Part shown: piece after piece, positions 50,761-61,078 of the stretch | Layout: the number at the start of each line of letters is the position of its first letter | Numbering within the stretch: position 1 is the stretch's first letter | DNA from: Ipomoea triloba | Taxonomy: Eukaryota > Streptophyta > Magnoliopsida > Solanales > Convolvulaceae | Assembly: GCF_003576645.1 (NCBI RefSeq) | Contig: NC_044917.1 | Location: 10,593,338 to 10,657,337, forward strand | Direction: 5' to 3' | DNA: 64,000 nucleotides | The notes under the pieces: model-generated | Databases searched by the model: none | The model's input: only the letters and a program-made list of their open reading frames with translations | What the model was told of the DNA's origin: nothing | Translations under genes and position numbers: made by a program

Positions 50761-50862
50761 TTTTGAAGGTAAACGTAACTATTCCATTAATTCATAACAT
50801 AAAACGTTTACATCAACGATCAATGAAATGGTAAATCATTCCTTACAGTCAGACATAGAAAC
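50761..50862 (-). mobile_element. 5'-truncated LINE-like insertion
   Basis: A poly(T) start and GAAGGTAAACG mark the 3' tail of the same retroposon as 37994-38694, in reverse orientation. The flanks ATATTTGAATTT (50749-50760) and ATATTTGAACTT (50863-50874) are its target duplication. Confidence 0.7.
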
Positions 50863-50879
50863 ATATTTGAACTTTTTAA

Positions 50880-51010
50880 GAAGTATAAAACGTATAGTTA
50901 GAAATTCACTAGGGTCTAAAAAATATCTAACTCAATTATTTTTGGTGGGTGGTTTGGGGAAGTCATTTTTATTACGCACATGCTTTAACAAGGCGATGGA
51001 TTGGGATGCA
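50880..51010. repeat. Stranded copy of the AAP upstream region
   Basis: Reverse complement of 30975-31115; shared words include AATTATTTTTGGTGGGTGGT and GCATGTGCGTAA (minus strand). It lies about 0.9 kb upstream of RING copy 4, with no AAP coding sequence beside it. The reading frame over 50828-51016 is an artefact of this join. Confidence 0.8.
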
Positions 51011-51057
51011 GAATAAAAAATATCAAGGGGCCAATATTCTATAATATATACTTATCT

Positions 51058-51110
51058 AATGAAAGAGGTAGAGTGTTCTAAAAAAAAAAAAAAAATGAAA
51101 GAGGTAGAGT
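51058..51110 (+). repeat. Poly(A)-only retro-insertion with target duplication
   Basis: AATGAAAGAGGTAGAGT occurs twice (51058-51074, 51094-51110), enclosing only GTTCT and an A run. Sister flanks show a single copy of the target. Confidence 0.65.
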
Positions 51111-51681
51111 ATTTTTTTTTCAGAGGTGTTAGGTTTATTGAATTCACTTATTTTTTTTTTACAAACATTTTCAATATTCACTTTTTCATTTCTTTTATTA
51201 TTCCTGGCACATAATTACAATAGATTTACACCAAAAGATTAAATTGAGAAGGCCAACATTTTAATATATAATTAATTTTTCATGGCAATTTTTTTATGTA
51301 ATTAGTACTAAGGGGAAGTAAGTCATATTATAGTATAAAATATTTAATCCTAATAAAAATTGGACAAGCATATCATTATCCTATCCATTAAGTTTAAAAA
51401 TAAGAAAATGACGGTTTTAGTCGCGAATTAAATATGTTTAAATTGTAGATGTACTTAATTCATAAATTATTGCTTTATAGAATTTTTTCTCTTTAATTAT
51501 ATTGAAAGTGATTGTTCAAATCCCTTACTTATAAATTTTGTTAACATTAACAATCTATCTTGATTTATCAAATTATTAGAGGACAAATTGGTTATTTTGT
51601 AACTTGTTGTAATGTTGATTACATGAGGTTTCCCGCCGTTTCCTATTCCTAATCCTAATCAAAATATAAACAAGCTAAGGG

Positions 51682-51689
51682 CTATAAAT
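51682..51689 (+). promoter_or_regulatory. TATA box of RING copy 4
   Basis: AGGGCTATAAATT about 200 bases before the ATG. Shared leader words ATCTGTGTCTC and TTATCAAAATACAT follow, as in copy 1. Confidence 0.65.
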
Positions 51690-51888
51690 TACTCCGTAAT
51701 AAGTAGTAGGGTTAGCTTGTAGTTCTCAGTATCATCTATCTATCTGTGTCTCTGTTAGTTATCAAAATACATCCATCGACTGTGTTTAATTTCCGCATGC
51801 AATTCGGCGCGCGGCGGCGATATTCAGTGCGGTATACTACGATCTCCTTCTCCTTCAATTCATTATATATTGGTTCCATCGTATATCA

Positions 51889-52605
51889 ATGGCAACACAT
51901 GTACGCTATCTACCTTCGATCAAATTTTGGTTTGAGTCAATGTTGTGTTTTGGGGTGGCGGATCCAAGAACCGTGGTAATTATAGAAGTTGTTTTGAAAT
52001 ACAAAAGGTGGATATTCTTGAGAAATCGGTGGGGCCAGCTTGTTGATTTCTACGAGACAAACTCCGACTCCTACGCTTGTTTCGATTCTCCTGGGTTGTC
52101 GTATTCTGACTTGAGAGCCCAAATTCGTCTGTGGATGCCGGGAATGTCTCCCTCCTTATGCACCCACCTTTCCCAACGAATCTTCGTGTACGTACAACAA
52201 GTTGCATTTGCCAATGCCGACCACCACCTCAATGAGAATGGGGGTGCAAATAAAGTCACGGCTTTTGTGGAGATTGAGGAGCCTGAACTGCAACCAGACT
52301 ATGACGATGATGATGATGACGATGACGATGAGGAAGATGATGATGATATTGATGATGAGTCGAAGCCACCAAGGAGTTTGAGTTGGGATGAGATTAATGG
52401 GTTGAAACAAGAAATGTTCAAGAATGGTACTGCTGTAGATGAGGGATCATTGATGTGTTCGATTTGTTTAGAAGATTTCTCGGCCGGAGTCAAGATTACG
52501 CCATTGCCATGTTCTCACACCTTTCACCATAACTGCATTGCTTCATGGCTCTTGAAACAGGCAAGTTGCCCGCTTTGTCGATTCGACATCTCGCAAGAAT
52601 GCTAA
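51889..52605 (+). CDS. RING-H2 protein, cluster copy 4 (238 aa)
   Basis: Intact single-exon family member starting MATHVRYLPSIKFWFESMLC. The unrecognised N-terminal domain (residues 1 to about 130) is well kept: ADPRTVVIIEVVLKYKRWIF, FYETNSDSYACFDSPGLSY, NGGANKVTAFVEIEEPEL. A mixed Asp/Glu tract from a GAT/GAC repeat (about 52297-52358) precedes ESKPPRSLSWDEINGLKQE. The RING-H2 finger is complete (CSICLEDF, CSHTFHHNC, CPLCRFD) and ends SQEC. Likely E3 ubiquitin ligase; target unknown. It is divergent from pseudogene copy 3 across a 6.5-kb spacer built of duplicated AAP flank and insertions. The minus-strand frames here are shadows. Confidence 0.87.
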   Translation: MATHVRYLPSIKFWFESMLCFGVADPRTVVIIEVVLKYKRWIFLRNRWGQLVDFYETNSDSYACFDSPGLSYSDLRAQIRLWMPGMSPSLCTHLSQRIFVYVQQVAFANADHHLNENGGANKVTAFVEIEEPELQPDYDDDDDDDDDEEDDDDIDDESKPPRSLSWDEINGLKQEMFKNGTAVDEGSLMCSICLEDFSAGVKITPLPCSHTFHHNCIASWLLKQASCPLCRFDISQEC

Positions 52606-53705
52606 TGGCCGGCCATCTTTAACAATGTTAGCTAGTAATGAAATCATTTGATGTATCTTTTTTTTTCTCTTATACAACTGCTGCTTGTCAAAATCATGTC
52701 TAGTCCGATCATTCTACGGGTCCCTGACATTACAAAAAATAATAGGTCTTACATGAAGTTAATATATATTTTAAAAAATAAAATTACTAATGTCAAATAA
52801 TTTGAAATAAGATTAACAAGTTTTAACAATTTTACACACAAAATAATAATCATTAAAAAAGATTGTAGGTGCTTTTCTAAATGTAAAATATCAATAATTG
52901 TATTAGTGCATCATATAAATAAATAATTATAGTTTATAAAAACGAATAAACAATTTTTGGAGTACAACGAATAAAGAATTTAAAATCAAATAGACTTACA
53001 AACAATAACATTTATACAACAAAACTTACAAATAAGGGTAGAGTACATACGTTAAAAATCTTTTTGGTTTGGCCAGAAATCAAAATGGTCCAAAACACAT
53101 TAAAAATATTCATAACAAAATATAAAACATACTTAATTAGATAAAATAGTTCGAATAGAAAACACATTAAATCACACATATTATATATTGGTATGATATT
53201 TATAAATACTTTTTTCTCTTAGCTCGATCAATTTCAAGTTTTTTATAGAGTAATTTGAATAACAAAATATATTGGACATTTGGATGTATATCTTAGAATT
53301 TTTTGACGGTGTTTGAATGCACAATCAGAGAATTACCGATGCACACATTCAATATAGGAATGTACGATATTTTGTATAAGAATGCACAGCTTCTAATAAG
53401 ACTGATTTACTTTAATATACAAAAACATTACAGTAAAATAATGACCTTATGTACAATGTACTTATAGATTTTTTTTTAAATTTTTTTTTAAAAATATATC
53501 AATATGGTTGTCATTGAAAATATCTAAATTAGAGCTTTTTAATGATATATTTTTTATACATCAATTTTATTTGTAAAAATAGAAAAATAAATTTAAGTTG
53601 AAAAAATTTAATGAGAAAAAATAGGGATGTGTTGTGTGCATATGCATTATGATCCACGATATAACTATTGATAGCTTGTTTGCATGGGATGTATTAATCA
53701 TATAT
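52606..53705. repeat. RING copy 4 3' flank
   Basis: It matches the flanks of copies 1, 2, 5 and 6 up to about 53170 (GATGTATCTTTTT, then a region ending GTCCCTGACATT). The rest is AT-rich with no gene. Confidence 0.6.
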
Positions 53706-54365
53706 AACATAAACATAAATGTATTATCAAACTATCAACTTAAACTTTTAGTTTATACGAAACAAAACTTTCAATTATACTTTACCACGAATGGCAAAAA
53801 CTTGTGTAGTGAGACCGTCCCACCGTGAGACGGGTCGGGTTAATGTGAAAATATGATACTTATACGCACAAATGTCATACTTATATGCTCAAATGTAATA
53901 CTAATCATGAATAAAATTATTTTTGTTATTTATAATGGTAAATGTAATACTTTTAAGGGAAAAATGTAACACTTTTACATTTCAATTTAAAAGTATTACA
54001 TTTTTTCTCAAAAGTATTATATTTTTCCTTATAAGTAAGGGGAACATTACTTATTATGAAAAATGTAATACTTTTGATGGAAAATATAATACTTTTACAT
54101 CAAAATGCAAAATTATTACTATACATATTTCTTCAAAAGTATTACATTTTTTCTTATAAGTGATAAAAATTTTATTCCTAATTAGTACTACATTTGATCA
54201 TATAAGTATGACATTTGCATGTTGATTCAACTCGACCTAATCCATCTCACGAATAAGGATCCATAAGTGTGACCCATAAAGATAAATATATTATCAAACT
54301 ATTAACTTAAACTTTTAGTTGATACGAAACAAATCTTTCAATTATACTTTACCACGAATATACTA
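53706..54365. mobile_element. MITE (GTGAGACCGTC family) between 85-bp direct repeats
   Basis: The MITE occupies about 53793-54270: TTGTGTAGTGAGACCGTCCC at the left, ATAAGTGTGACCC at the right, and an interior like 34681-35113. On both sides lies the same sequence of about 85 bases (53706-53792 and about 54275-54360), sharing TTTCAATTATACTTTACCAC and ACTTAAACTTTTAG. That is far longer than a transposon target duplication. Confidence 0.7.
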
Positions 54366-55344
54366 TAATTTTGACCAACGCCCATGCTTTGGAGGGACCA
54401 ATGCACCCCTAATATATATTAAAAGTTAGTAATATATATATAAATTTTCTTTAATTGAAGATAAAGTGGCATATTTGTTTTTTTGATCAGCTGGAAGGTG
54501 GATACCCAATGGTTTTAACTCTCGCTCCCTACTTGGCGCCACACCGGGACACCAAAGCCGTCATCTTCAAGTACTTCCACGATCTCAGCTAGTGGTTGGT
54601 CAAGGATGTACGTGCCTCTGGGGAGTGTTCCGGCTTTCATGATGTTAAAAAGAAAAATTGTTGCCTTCTCCTTCGCCAGAGAAGGTGACAATTTTATTAT
54701 TTTTTTAATCCCACTTGCATTTGTGGTTAATGTTTGAAAAAAATAATAACAACAAACGCACGTGGAATTTACTTTCTGAGATCAAATATAAGTCTTAAAT
54801 GCTCTTTTTCTATTTTAGTCCAACTTTTAAAATCTTCTTATTTTTTTCACTTCTTAGAAAAAGCTTTCCATTCTCGTCTTTCTCCCTGGACTAGGCCGAA
54901 TTTGGCCGAGTTAACTCGCCCAACTCGGCAGAGTTAGCAGAGTTAACTTGAGGCCTTGTTAATTTTATTATTATATTTATATATATTTAAATTTATTTAT
55001 TTATATAAGTAAGAGAAGTAAGAGATATGCGTATAATATATATAATAAAATATATGACATACACCCACACACATGAATTAATTTATTGTTTTTATAGATT
55101 GCTGCCCAGAACTGCCTAGTTACCGTCTAGGCGCCGTCCAGACCGCTTAGGCACTAGGCACTAGTCTACCGCCCGACTAGCGCCTAGCGCCTACTGCAAC
55201 CATGATCTTAACTTCAAGTAAGATCTATTATTTTTTGCAATGTTACGAACCTAGGATTGGACATGATTTTGGCAAGCTGTAATTGCATAAGAGAAAAAAG
55301 ATACATCAAATAATTTCATTACTAGCTAATAGTTTTAAAGATGG
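54366..55344. other. Spacer with gene-like and GC-rich repeat fragments
   Basis: 54486-54640 is GC-rich and reads in part HRDTKAVIFKYFHDLS on the plus strand with a stop; the source is unknown. 55090-55200 is a GCGCCTAG/CTAGGCG-rich dispersed repeat also seen at 62537-62632. No intact gene. Confidence 0.45.
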
Positions 55345-56100
55345 TCATGAGCATTGTTGCGTGATGTCGAATCGGCAAAGTGAACAGCTTACATGTTTCT
55401 GGAGCCATGAAGCAATGCAGTTATGGTGGAAGGTGTGAGAACATGGCAATGGCGTAATCTTGACTCCCGTCGAGAACTCTTCCAAACAAATGGAACACAT
55501 CAATGATTCCTCTTCTGAATCAGTACCATTCTTGAACCTTTCTTGCTTCAACCCGTTAATCTCATCCCAACTCAAACCCCTTGGTGGCTTCGACGACTCC
55601 TCATTATTAGAAAAATATAAGATTATTCCACCATCATCATGAAGATCAGCCCGCACGCCGCCCGTGTAATCTTGTACTCGGTCATTGTCTGTTGGTTTCA
55701 GTTCTGGCTCCTCAATCTCCACAAAAGCCATGACTTTATTTGCACCGCCATTGTCATTGAGGCGGTGGCGGGCATTGGCAAATGCAACTTGTTGGGCGTA
55801 CACGAAGATTCGGTGGGAAAGCTGGGCGCATAAGGAGGGAGACAGTCCGGACATCCACTGACCAATTTTGGCTTTCAACTCACAAATCAACAACTTAGGA
55901 AAATCGAAACAAGCGTTGAAGTCGGAGTTTATCTCGTAGAAATCAATAAGATAGCCCCGCCGATTTCTCAAGAATATCCTCCGTTTGTATTTCAAAACAA
56001 CTTCTATAGTTACCACCGTTCTTGGATCGGACAGCCCAAAACACAACCTCGACTCAAACGAAGATCTGATCGAGGGTCGGAAGTGTACAGGTGTCGCCAT
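55345..56100 (-). CDS. RING-H2 protein, cluster copy 5 (251 aa)
   Basis: Intact single-exon family member. I place the start at 56100 (MATPVHFRPSIRSSFESRLC) because all copies begin there; an in-frame ATG at 56145 would add 15 unconserved residues. The N-terminal domain keeps SDPRTVVTIEVVLKYKR, FLRNRRGYLIDFYEINSD, ACFDFPKL and NGGANKVMAFVEIEEPELK. It resembles copy 1 most: FDFP in place of FDSP, GGVRADL, and no Asp run. The RING-H2 has CSIC, CSHTFHHNC and a final pair CSLC instead of CPLC, so all zinc ligands remain. It ends TQQCS. Probable E3 ligase of unknown role. It has the same orientation as copy 6 downstream of the 56100-59700 spacer. Confidence 0.86.
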   Translation of the reverse strand: MATPVHFRPSIRSSFESRLCFGLSDPRTVVTIEVVLKYKRRIFLRNRRGYLIDFYEINSDFNACFDFPKLLICELKAKIGQWMSGLSPSLCAQLSHRIFVYAQQVAFANARHRLNDNGGANKVMAFVEIEEPELKPTDNDRVQDYTGGVRADLHDDGGIILYFSNNEESSKPPRGLSWDEINGLKQERFKNGTDSEEESLMCSICLEEFSTGVKITPLPCSHTFHHNCIASWLQKHVSCSLCRFDITQQCS

Positions 56101-56239
56101 TGATATGAATTGAAGGAGAAGGAGATCGATCGTACCGCACTGCACTTTCGCCGCGCGCCAAATTTCATGCGATTATTTTGATAACTAAGAGAGACGCAGA
56201 TAGATGATACTGAGAACTACATACAACCCTACTTAACTT

Positions 56240-56247
56240 TATTTATA
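56240..56247 (-). promoter_or_regulatory. TATA box of RING copy 5
   Basis: GGGCTATAAATAAAG on the minus strand, 140 bases before the ATG, as in copy 2. An A run between TTTCT and GGAAAGGAATAGG near 56294-56312 is another candidate poly(A)-only insert. Confidence 0.65.
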
Positions 56248-56312
56248 GCCCTTATTTATATTTTGATTAGGATTAGGAATAGGAAAGCTTTCTAAAAAAA
56301 AAAAAAAAAGGA

Positions 56313-58528
56313 AAGGAATAGGAATTAGGAAAGCACGTTGAAATTTTAAAACTTAATGAATATGATACTGCATGCTTGTCCAATTTTTATTGGGATTAAA
56401 TATTAAATATTATGTACCATAATATGACTTACTTTCCCTCAATATAAATTACATAAAAAAATTTGCCATGAAAAAAATAAAAAATTAGTTATATATTAAA
56501 ATGTTGGCCTTCTCGACTTAATCTTTCGGTGTAAATCTATCTTAATTATGTGTCAAGAATAATAGAAGAAATGAAAAAAGTAAATATTGAAAATGTTTGT
56601 AAAAAAAAAAATTCAAGAAACTCAGAAAAGCAGTCTCTTTTATTAGATATAAGTAACCTAAGAATTAATACAAACAATGAAACACTTGGTCACGGTCTTA
56701 TAAAACACACTATTTTTAAAAAAATCATTTCCCTTACTAAGCCAACAAGGGTGATTAAACCATAACTTTTAAGATACAAGATGTCAAATTTCTCATATTA
56801 CTTTTATGAGAAATTCACGCCAAGGGAGTAATTTGATATTTTTAGTTTGTAAAAATTAAATTCTTTCATAAATTTTGTAGTAGTTTAGTCCAAAATTTTA
56901 TATCATATATATATTGACAATGGATGAAAATTCAATTATATGCTTATTGTTCCTAGTTAATATCATATAGGTTCTCTGAGTATAGTCATTTTGCCACATT
57001 TAGTCCTAAACTTTAAAATTGACTACTTTTAGTTCCTCGACTTTCAATTTATAATTATCCGTGGTTCAAGTTAACTATCTATGATCCTTCAATTTTCAAA
57101 ATTTAACCAGCTATAGTCCTAGTGGAAGGACCATGATTGATTAACATTTGATAGTTGAAAGACCATGAGTGGTTAAATTGGACCACAGATGGTAACAATT
57201 TGAAAGTCGAAAGACCACAGTCCACAGGTAGTCAATTTGAAAGTTTATGACTAAATGTAACAAAACCACTATATTTAATTTGAAGCACCTCGGATGGTAT
57301 TAAAGTTTATTGTCAAAGATCCCCCATCTATGTTCTCTTAAACCCATAGTAATGAAGGAGAATATAGAAAGTTTTTGTAACTTGCATAATCATTATTTTC
57401 ATAATGATAACAAAAATTTAAATTTAATATTTAACTTATTCACATATCAAATATTTATAAAATTGATCAAAAATTCATTATATTAATTAATAAATATAAT
57501 ATATTTTATGAGATCTTCACCTGGAAAAGTCAATCTTTAACTCGAAAAAAACTCTAATGAGAATATATTCTAGTGCCTTAATCGCTCTGGGAGTATATTA
57601 TGATGTCTCATTCCATTCGAAAACTTCTTTCGATTTTCAGATCCTTTCCTTCCAAGAACATTGTTTTTCTTCATTTTCTTACTTCTCAATTGCCTAACTT
57701 CATTAGGCAACCCGATAGTCAAACAGGTTTTTTTGCCAAGTGAGATAGGAGGTATGAGGAAAAAAAATTCACTTTCTTGCAACATCTCATCTCTCATCTT
57801 GCTTAGTCTCTCCTTCTTTCACATCACCTAATCAAAAATAACTTCTAAATTTGTTATTGGATGATGCTTTTAGAATTGTCAATTGTGTTTCTTTGTAGAA
57901 CACTTATTAGACAAATTTTCTATTGCTTTCACCTTTGTGATTGATCGAATTTGTTAAAACAACTAAATTTGATGGTTGCAATCAAGATATCATATTAGTA
58001 TATTACTTTGATTAATGATAAAAAAAAATTAAAATTAAAAAGAGCCCAATTCATATACCTTCAAGTATTATTATTCAATTTTGTCTTCTTTAATTCGTGT
58101 TTATTTCTATCCTACTAAATATCCAACACACAGATGCCTTCACCAAGTCCATGCGTGTGTATCAGCTTTCTCTTGCTCTATGTTCCTTTCTTTTTTGGGT
58201 GACTGAGGAAACCCTACTATTCTATCTTTTTCTTTTCTTTTCTTTTTGTATATATGAGTTCAGTGTTTACCATTAATTCATGTGGGTAAAAATGCAAGTT
58301 GATTTGGCTAGAAGATAATATGAAACAGGAAATGAAAAAGTAATATGAAAATAACAGATAAGTAATAACTTTGAGTGAATTTAGATTCTGTTAATTATAA
58401 AAATAAATATATTTAAACTTTTTTTTGGAATGACAAGATAAAATCCCTCTTTGACCTATCAAAACTAAGAATATCAATAAACTTATAAGCATTAAACTTA
58501 AAATTGTCATTATTAAATAAACAATCCA
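56313..58528. repeat. Duplicon copy C
   Basis: The cleanest version of the spacer that is also found inverted at 31320-35460 and directly at 45682-50740. It includes the Mutator-type MITE 56955-57303 and the uninterrupted site near 56915 where copy A carries its 2.85 kb of nested insertions. No conserved reading frame. Confidence 0.75.
56955..57303. mobile_element. Mutator-type MITE, copy C
   Basis: Same family and same insertion site as 31878-32215 and 48385-48682. The flanking TTATTGTTC and TTATTGTCA are the diverged 9-bp duplication. Confidence 0.7.
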
Positions 58529-58923
58529 GCTAATTCCATTTTTAGTTCTAGATTTATAAGGGACAATCCATTTTTAGCCCTTTTTTATTATAACATCCTC
58601 ATTTGGCCCTAGTATTATTGTGGCATGACCAATTTTAGTCCTCTATTAACAAAATCGTTGAAATATATATCATTAAATAAAAAGACATTTCAATCTTTTT
58701 TATACAAAGTATGTTGAACCGCTATATTTTTTGTGTTTATTTTTTTTTGAAAACATTAATAATTGAAGACTGAAATGTTCTTGTATTTAACGATATTTAA
58801 ACTGTTTTGTTGATAAAGGACCAAAAATGATTTTGTCACAATAATACTAGGATCAAAAGTGGATGTTCTAATAAAAAAGTAGACTGTCACATATATATCT
58901 AGGACAAAAAATGAAATTAACTC
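58529..58923. mobile_element. Mutator-type MITE (relative of 61079-61483)
   Basis: The ends TAATTCCATTTTTAGTTCTAG and AATGAAATTAACTC are inverted; the interior resembles 61079-61483 (CTAGTATTATTGTGGCATGA). It sits where the AAP exon 1 region would be expected in this duplicon. Confidence 0.65.
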
Positions 58924-58924
58924 A

Positions 58925-59283
58925 TAAATAATCTTTCAAAATTGAGCCCGCCTCAACAATCTTGCTTTCTTAGAAATTAGAATTCCTGTCTCACATTAGA
59001 AGGTCCGCATCCGGGTTAGAAAGAATTTTCATATTTGGGGACGAAATATATAGTGATAGGATGATTGTAAAATATGATGAGAATTAAAGTATTTGTTCCA
59101 TTTCACTTAAAGTAACACGTGGATCATAGTCTTTTTTTTATTGAATTGGACAGAGATTCGAACCATAATCTTTGACATGAGTGACTTTGATATCAAATTG
59201 AAGCATTTGATCCATTTCAACAAAATGTCAATAATTGGATTGCACATTTATGTTTATATGCTATATGCTAACAATGATAATCC
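58925..59283. repeat. Stranded copy of AAP intron 1
   Basis: Reverse complement of 30290-30630, ending abruptly at about 59283 where the 3' flank of RING copy 6 starts. No AAP exon is present on either side. Confidence 0.78.
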
Positions 59284-59712
59284 TATTTGTAAGTTTTGTT
59301 GTATAAATGTTATTGTTGGTAAGTTTATTTGATTTTAAATTGTTTATTCATTTTTATAAACTTTATAATTATATTATTTATTTATGAACACACTGATACA
59401 AATATTGATATTTTGCATTTAGGAAAGCACTTACAATCTTTTTTAATGATTATTATTGTGTATGCAAAATTATTAAAACTTATTAATCTTATTTCACATT
59501 ATTTGACATTTGCATTTCTTTTTCTTATATGTAAATTAAACTTTAGACATTAAAATATATGTTAACCTCAGATAAGATCGATTATTTTTTGCCATGTCAC
59601 GGACCTATAAAGTGATAGGACGAGACATGATTTTGACAAGCAATAGTTGTATAAGAGAAAATAAGATATATCAAATGATTTCATTACTAGCAAACACTCT
59701 TAAAGATGGTGA

Positions 59713-60503
59713 TTAGCATTGTTGCGTGACGTCGAATCGACAAAGCGGGCAGCTTGCCTGTTTCTGGAGCCATGAAGCAATGCAGTTATGGTGAAAGGTG
59801 TGAGAACATGACAATGGCATAATCTTAACACCCGCAGAGAACTCTTCCAAACAAATTGAACACATCAATGATTTCTCCTCTGCAACGGTAGTATTATCCT
59901 TCTGAATCTTTCTTGCTTCAACCCGTTAATCTCATCCCAACTCAAACCCCTTGGTGGTTTCGACGAGTCATCATCATCATCATCGTCATAATAATGGTCG
60001 ATGAAATTATTAGGAAAATATAAGATTATTCCATCATCATCATCATCAAGATCAACCCGCAAGCCCGTGAAATCTTGTCCTTGGTCATTGTCTGAGGGTT
60101 GCAGTTGTGGCTCCTCAATCTCCACAAAAGCCGTGACTTTATTTGCACCGCCATTCTCATTCAGGCGGTGGCGGGCATTGGCAAGTGCAACTTGTTGCGC
60201 GTACACGAAGATTCGGTGGGAAAGTTGGTTGCGTAAGGAGCGAGACATTCCCGGCATCCACAGACGAATTCGGGCTCTCAAGTCAGAATACGACAACCCA
60301 GGAGAATCGAAACAAGCGTAGGAGTGGGAGTTTATCTCGTAGAAATCAACAACCTGGCCCCGCCGATTTCTGAAGAATATCCAACGTTTGTATTTCAAAG
60401 CAACTTCTATAATTACCACCGTTCTTGGACCGGCGAGCCCAAAACATAAGCTCGACTCAAACGAAGATCTGATCGAGGGTCGGAAGTTTACATGTGACTC
60501 CAT
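59713..60503 (-). pseudogene. RING-H2 cluster copy 6, frameshifted before the RING
   Basis: The minus-strand frame from ATG 60503 (MESHVNFRPSIRSSFESSLC) runs through the whole N-terminal domain, an acidic linker (DDDDDDDSSKPPRGLSWDEI) and GLKQERF. It then shifts near 59898 and stops at 59865 after 212 residues. The missing C-terminus lies in another frame, 59897-59713: AEEKSLMCSICLEEFSAG, CSHTFHHNC, CPLCRFDVTQQC and a stop. A single small indel thus separates two otherwise intact parts. It could be a recent pseudogene, a truncated protein without a RING, or an assembly error. Confidence 0.8.
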
Positions 60504-60608
60504 TGATATGATGGAACCAATGAATTTCAGGATCGGAGATCGCAGCCGATCGATGTATTTTGATAACTAAGGGAGACACAGATAGAGAACTACAAGCCTA
60601 CTTAACTT

Positions 60609-60616
60609 TATTTATA
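60609..60616 (-). promoter_or_regulatory. TATA box of RING copy 6
   Basis: GGGCTATAAATAAAG on the minus strand, the family core promoter, about 106 bases before the ATG. Confidence 0.6.
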
Positions 60617-60779
60617 GCCCTTATTTATATTTGATTAGGATTAGGAATAGGAAAGCTTTCTTAATTTTTTTATTTTTTATTTTTAATTAAAGAAAGGAAA
60701 GGAATATAAAGCTCGTTGTAATTTTAAAACTTAATGGATATGATACTGTTTCTCCAATTTTTATTGGGATTAAATATTA

Positions 60780-61026
60780 CTACCTCCGTCTCAAAATGGT
60801 TGTCTGGTTCGTTTAACGAGGCTTGACTGAAGTAATTTTTAATCTAATTTTTCATAATATTAAGTTTAGCATTAATATATAAAATTTATATATTTAAAAA
60901 CTACATTAAAAGTACTATTAAACACAAAAAATTAAATTAAAAATTACTAAAGAAAATAAGCAAAGAAGAAAGAGTTGATTTGACCAATGAATAGTAAATA
61001 GGACAGGTAAAATGGGACAGAGGGAG
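60780..61026. mobile_element. Stowaway MITE (247 bp)
   Basis: The ends CTACCTCCGTCTCAAAATGG and AAAATGGGACAGAGGGAG are inverted and flanked by TA, as in Stowaway elements. Related to 19068-19313. Confidence 0.88.
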
Positions 61027-61078
61027 TATATACTATAAATCTATAATATGACTTACTTCATTCCCCTCAATATAAATT

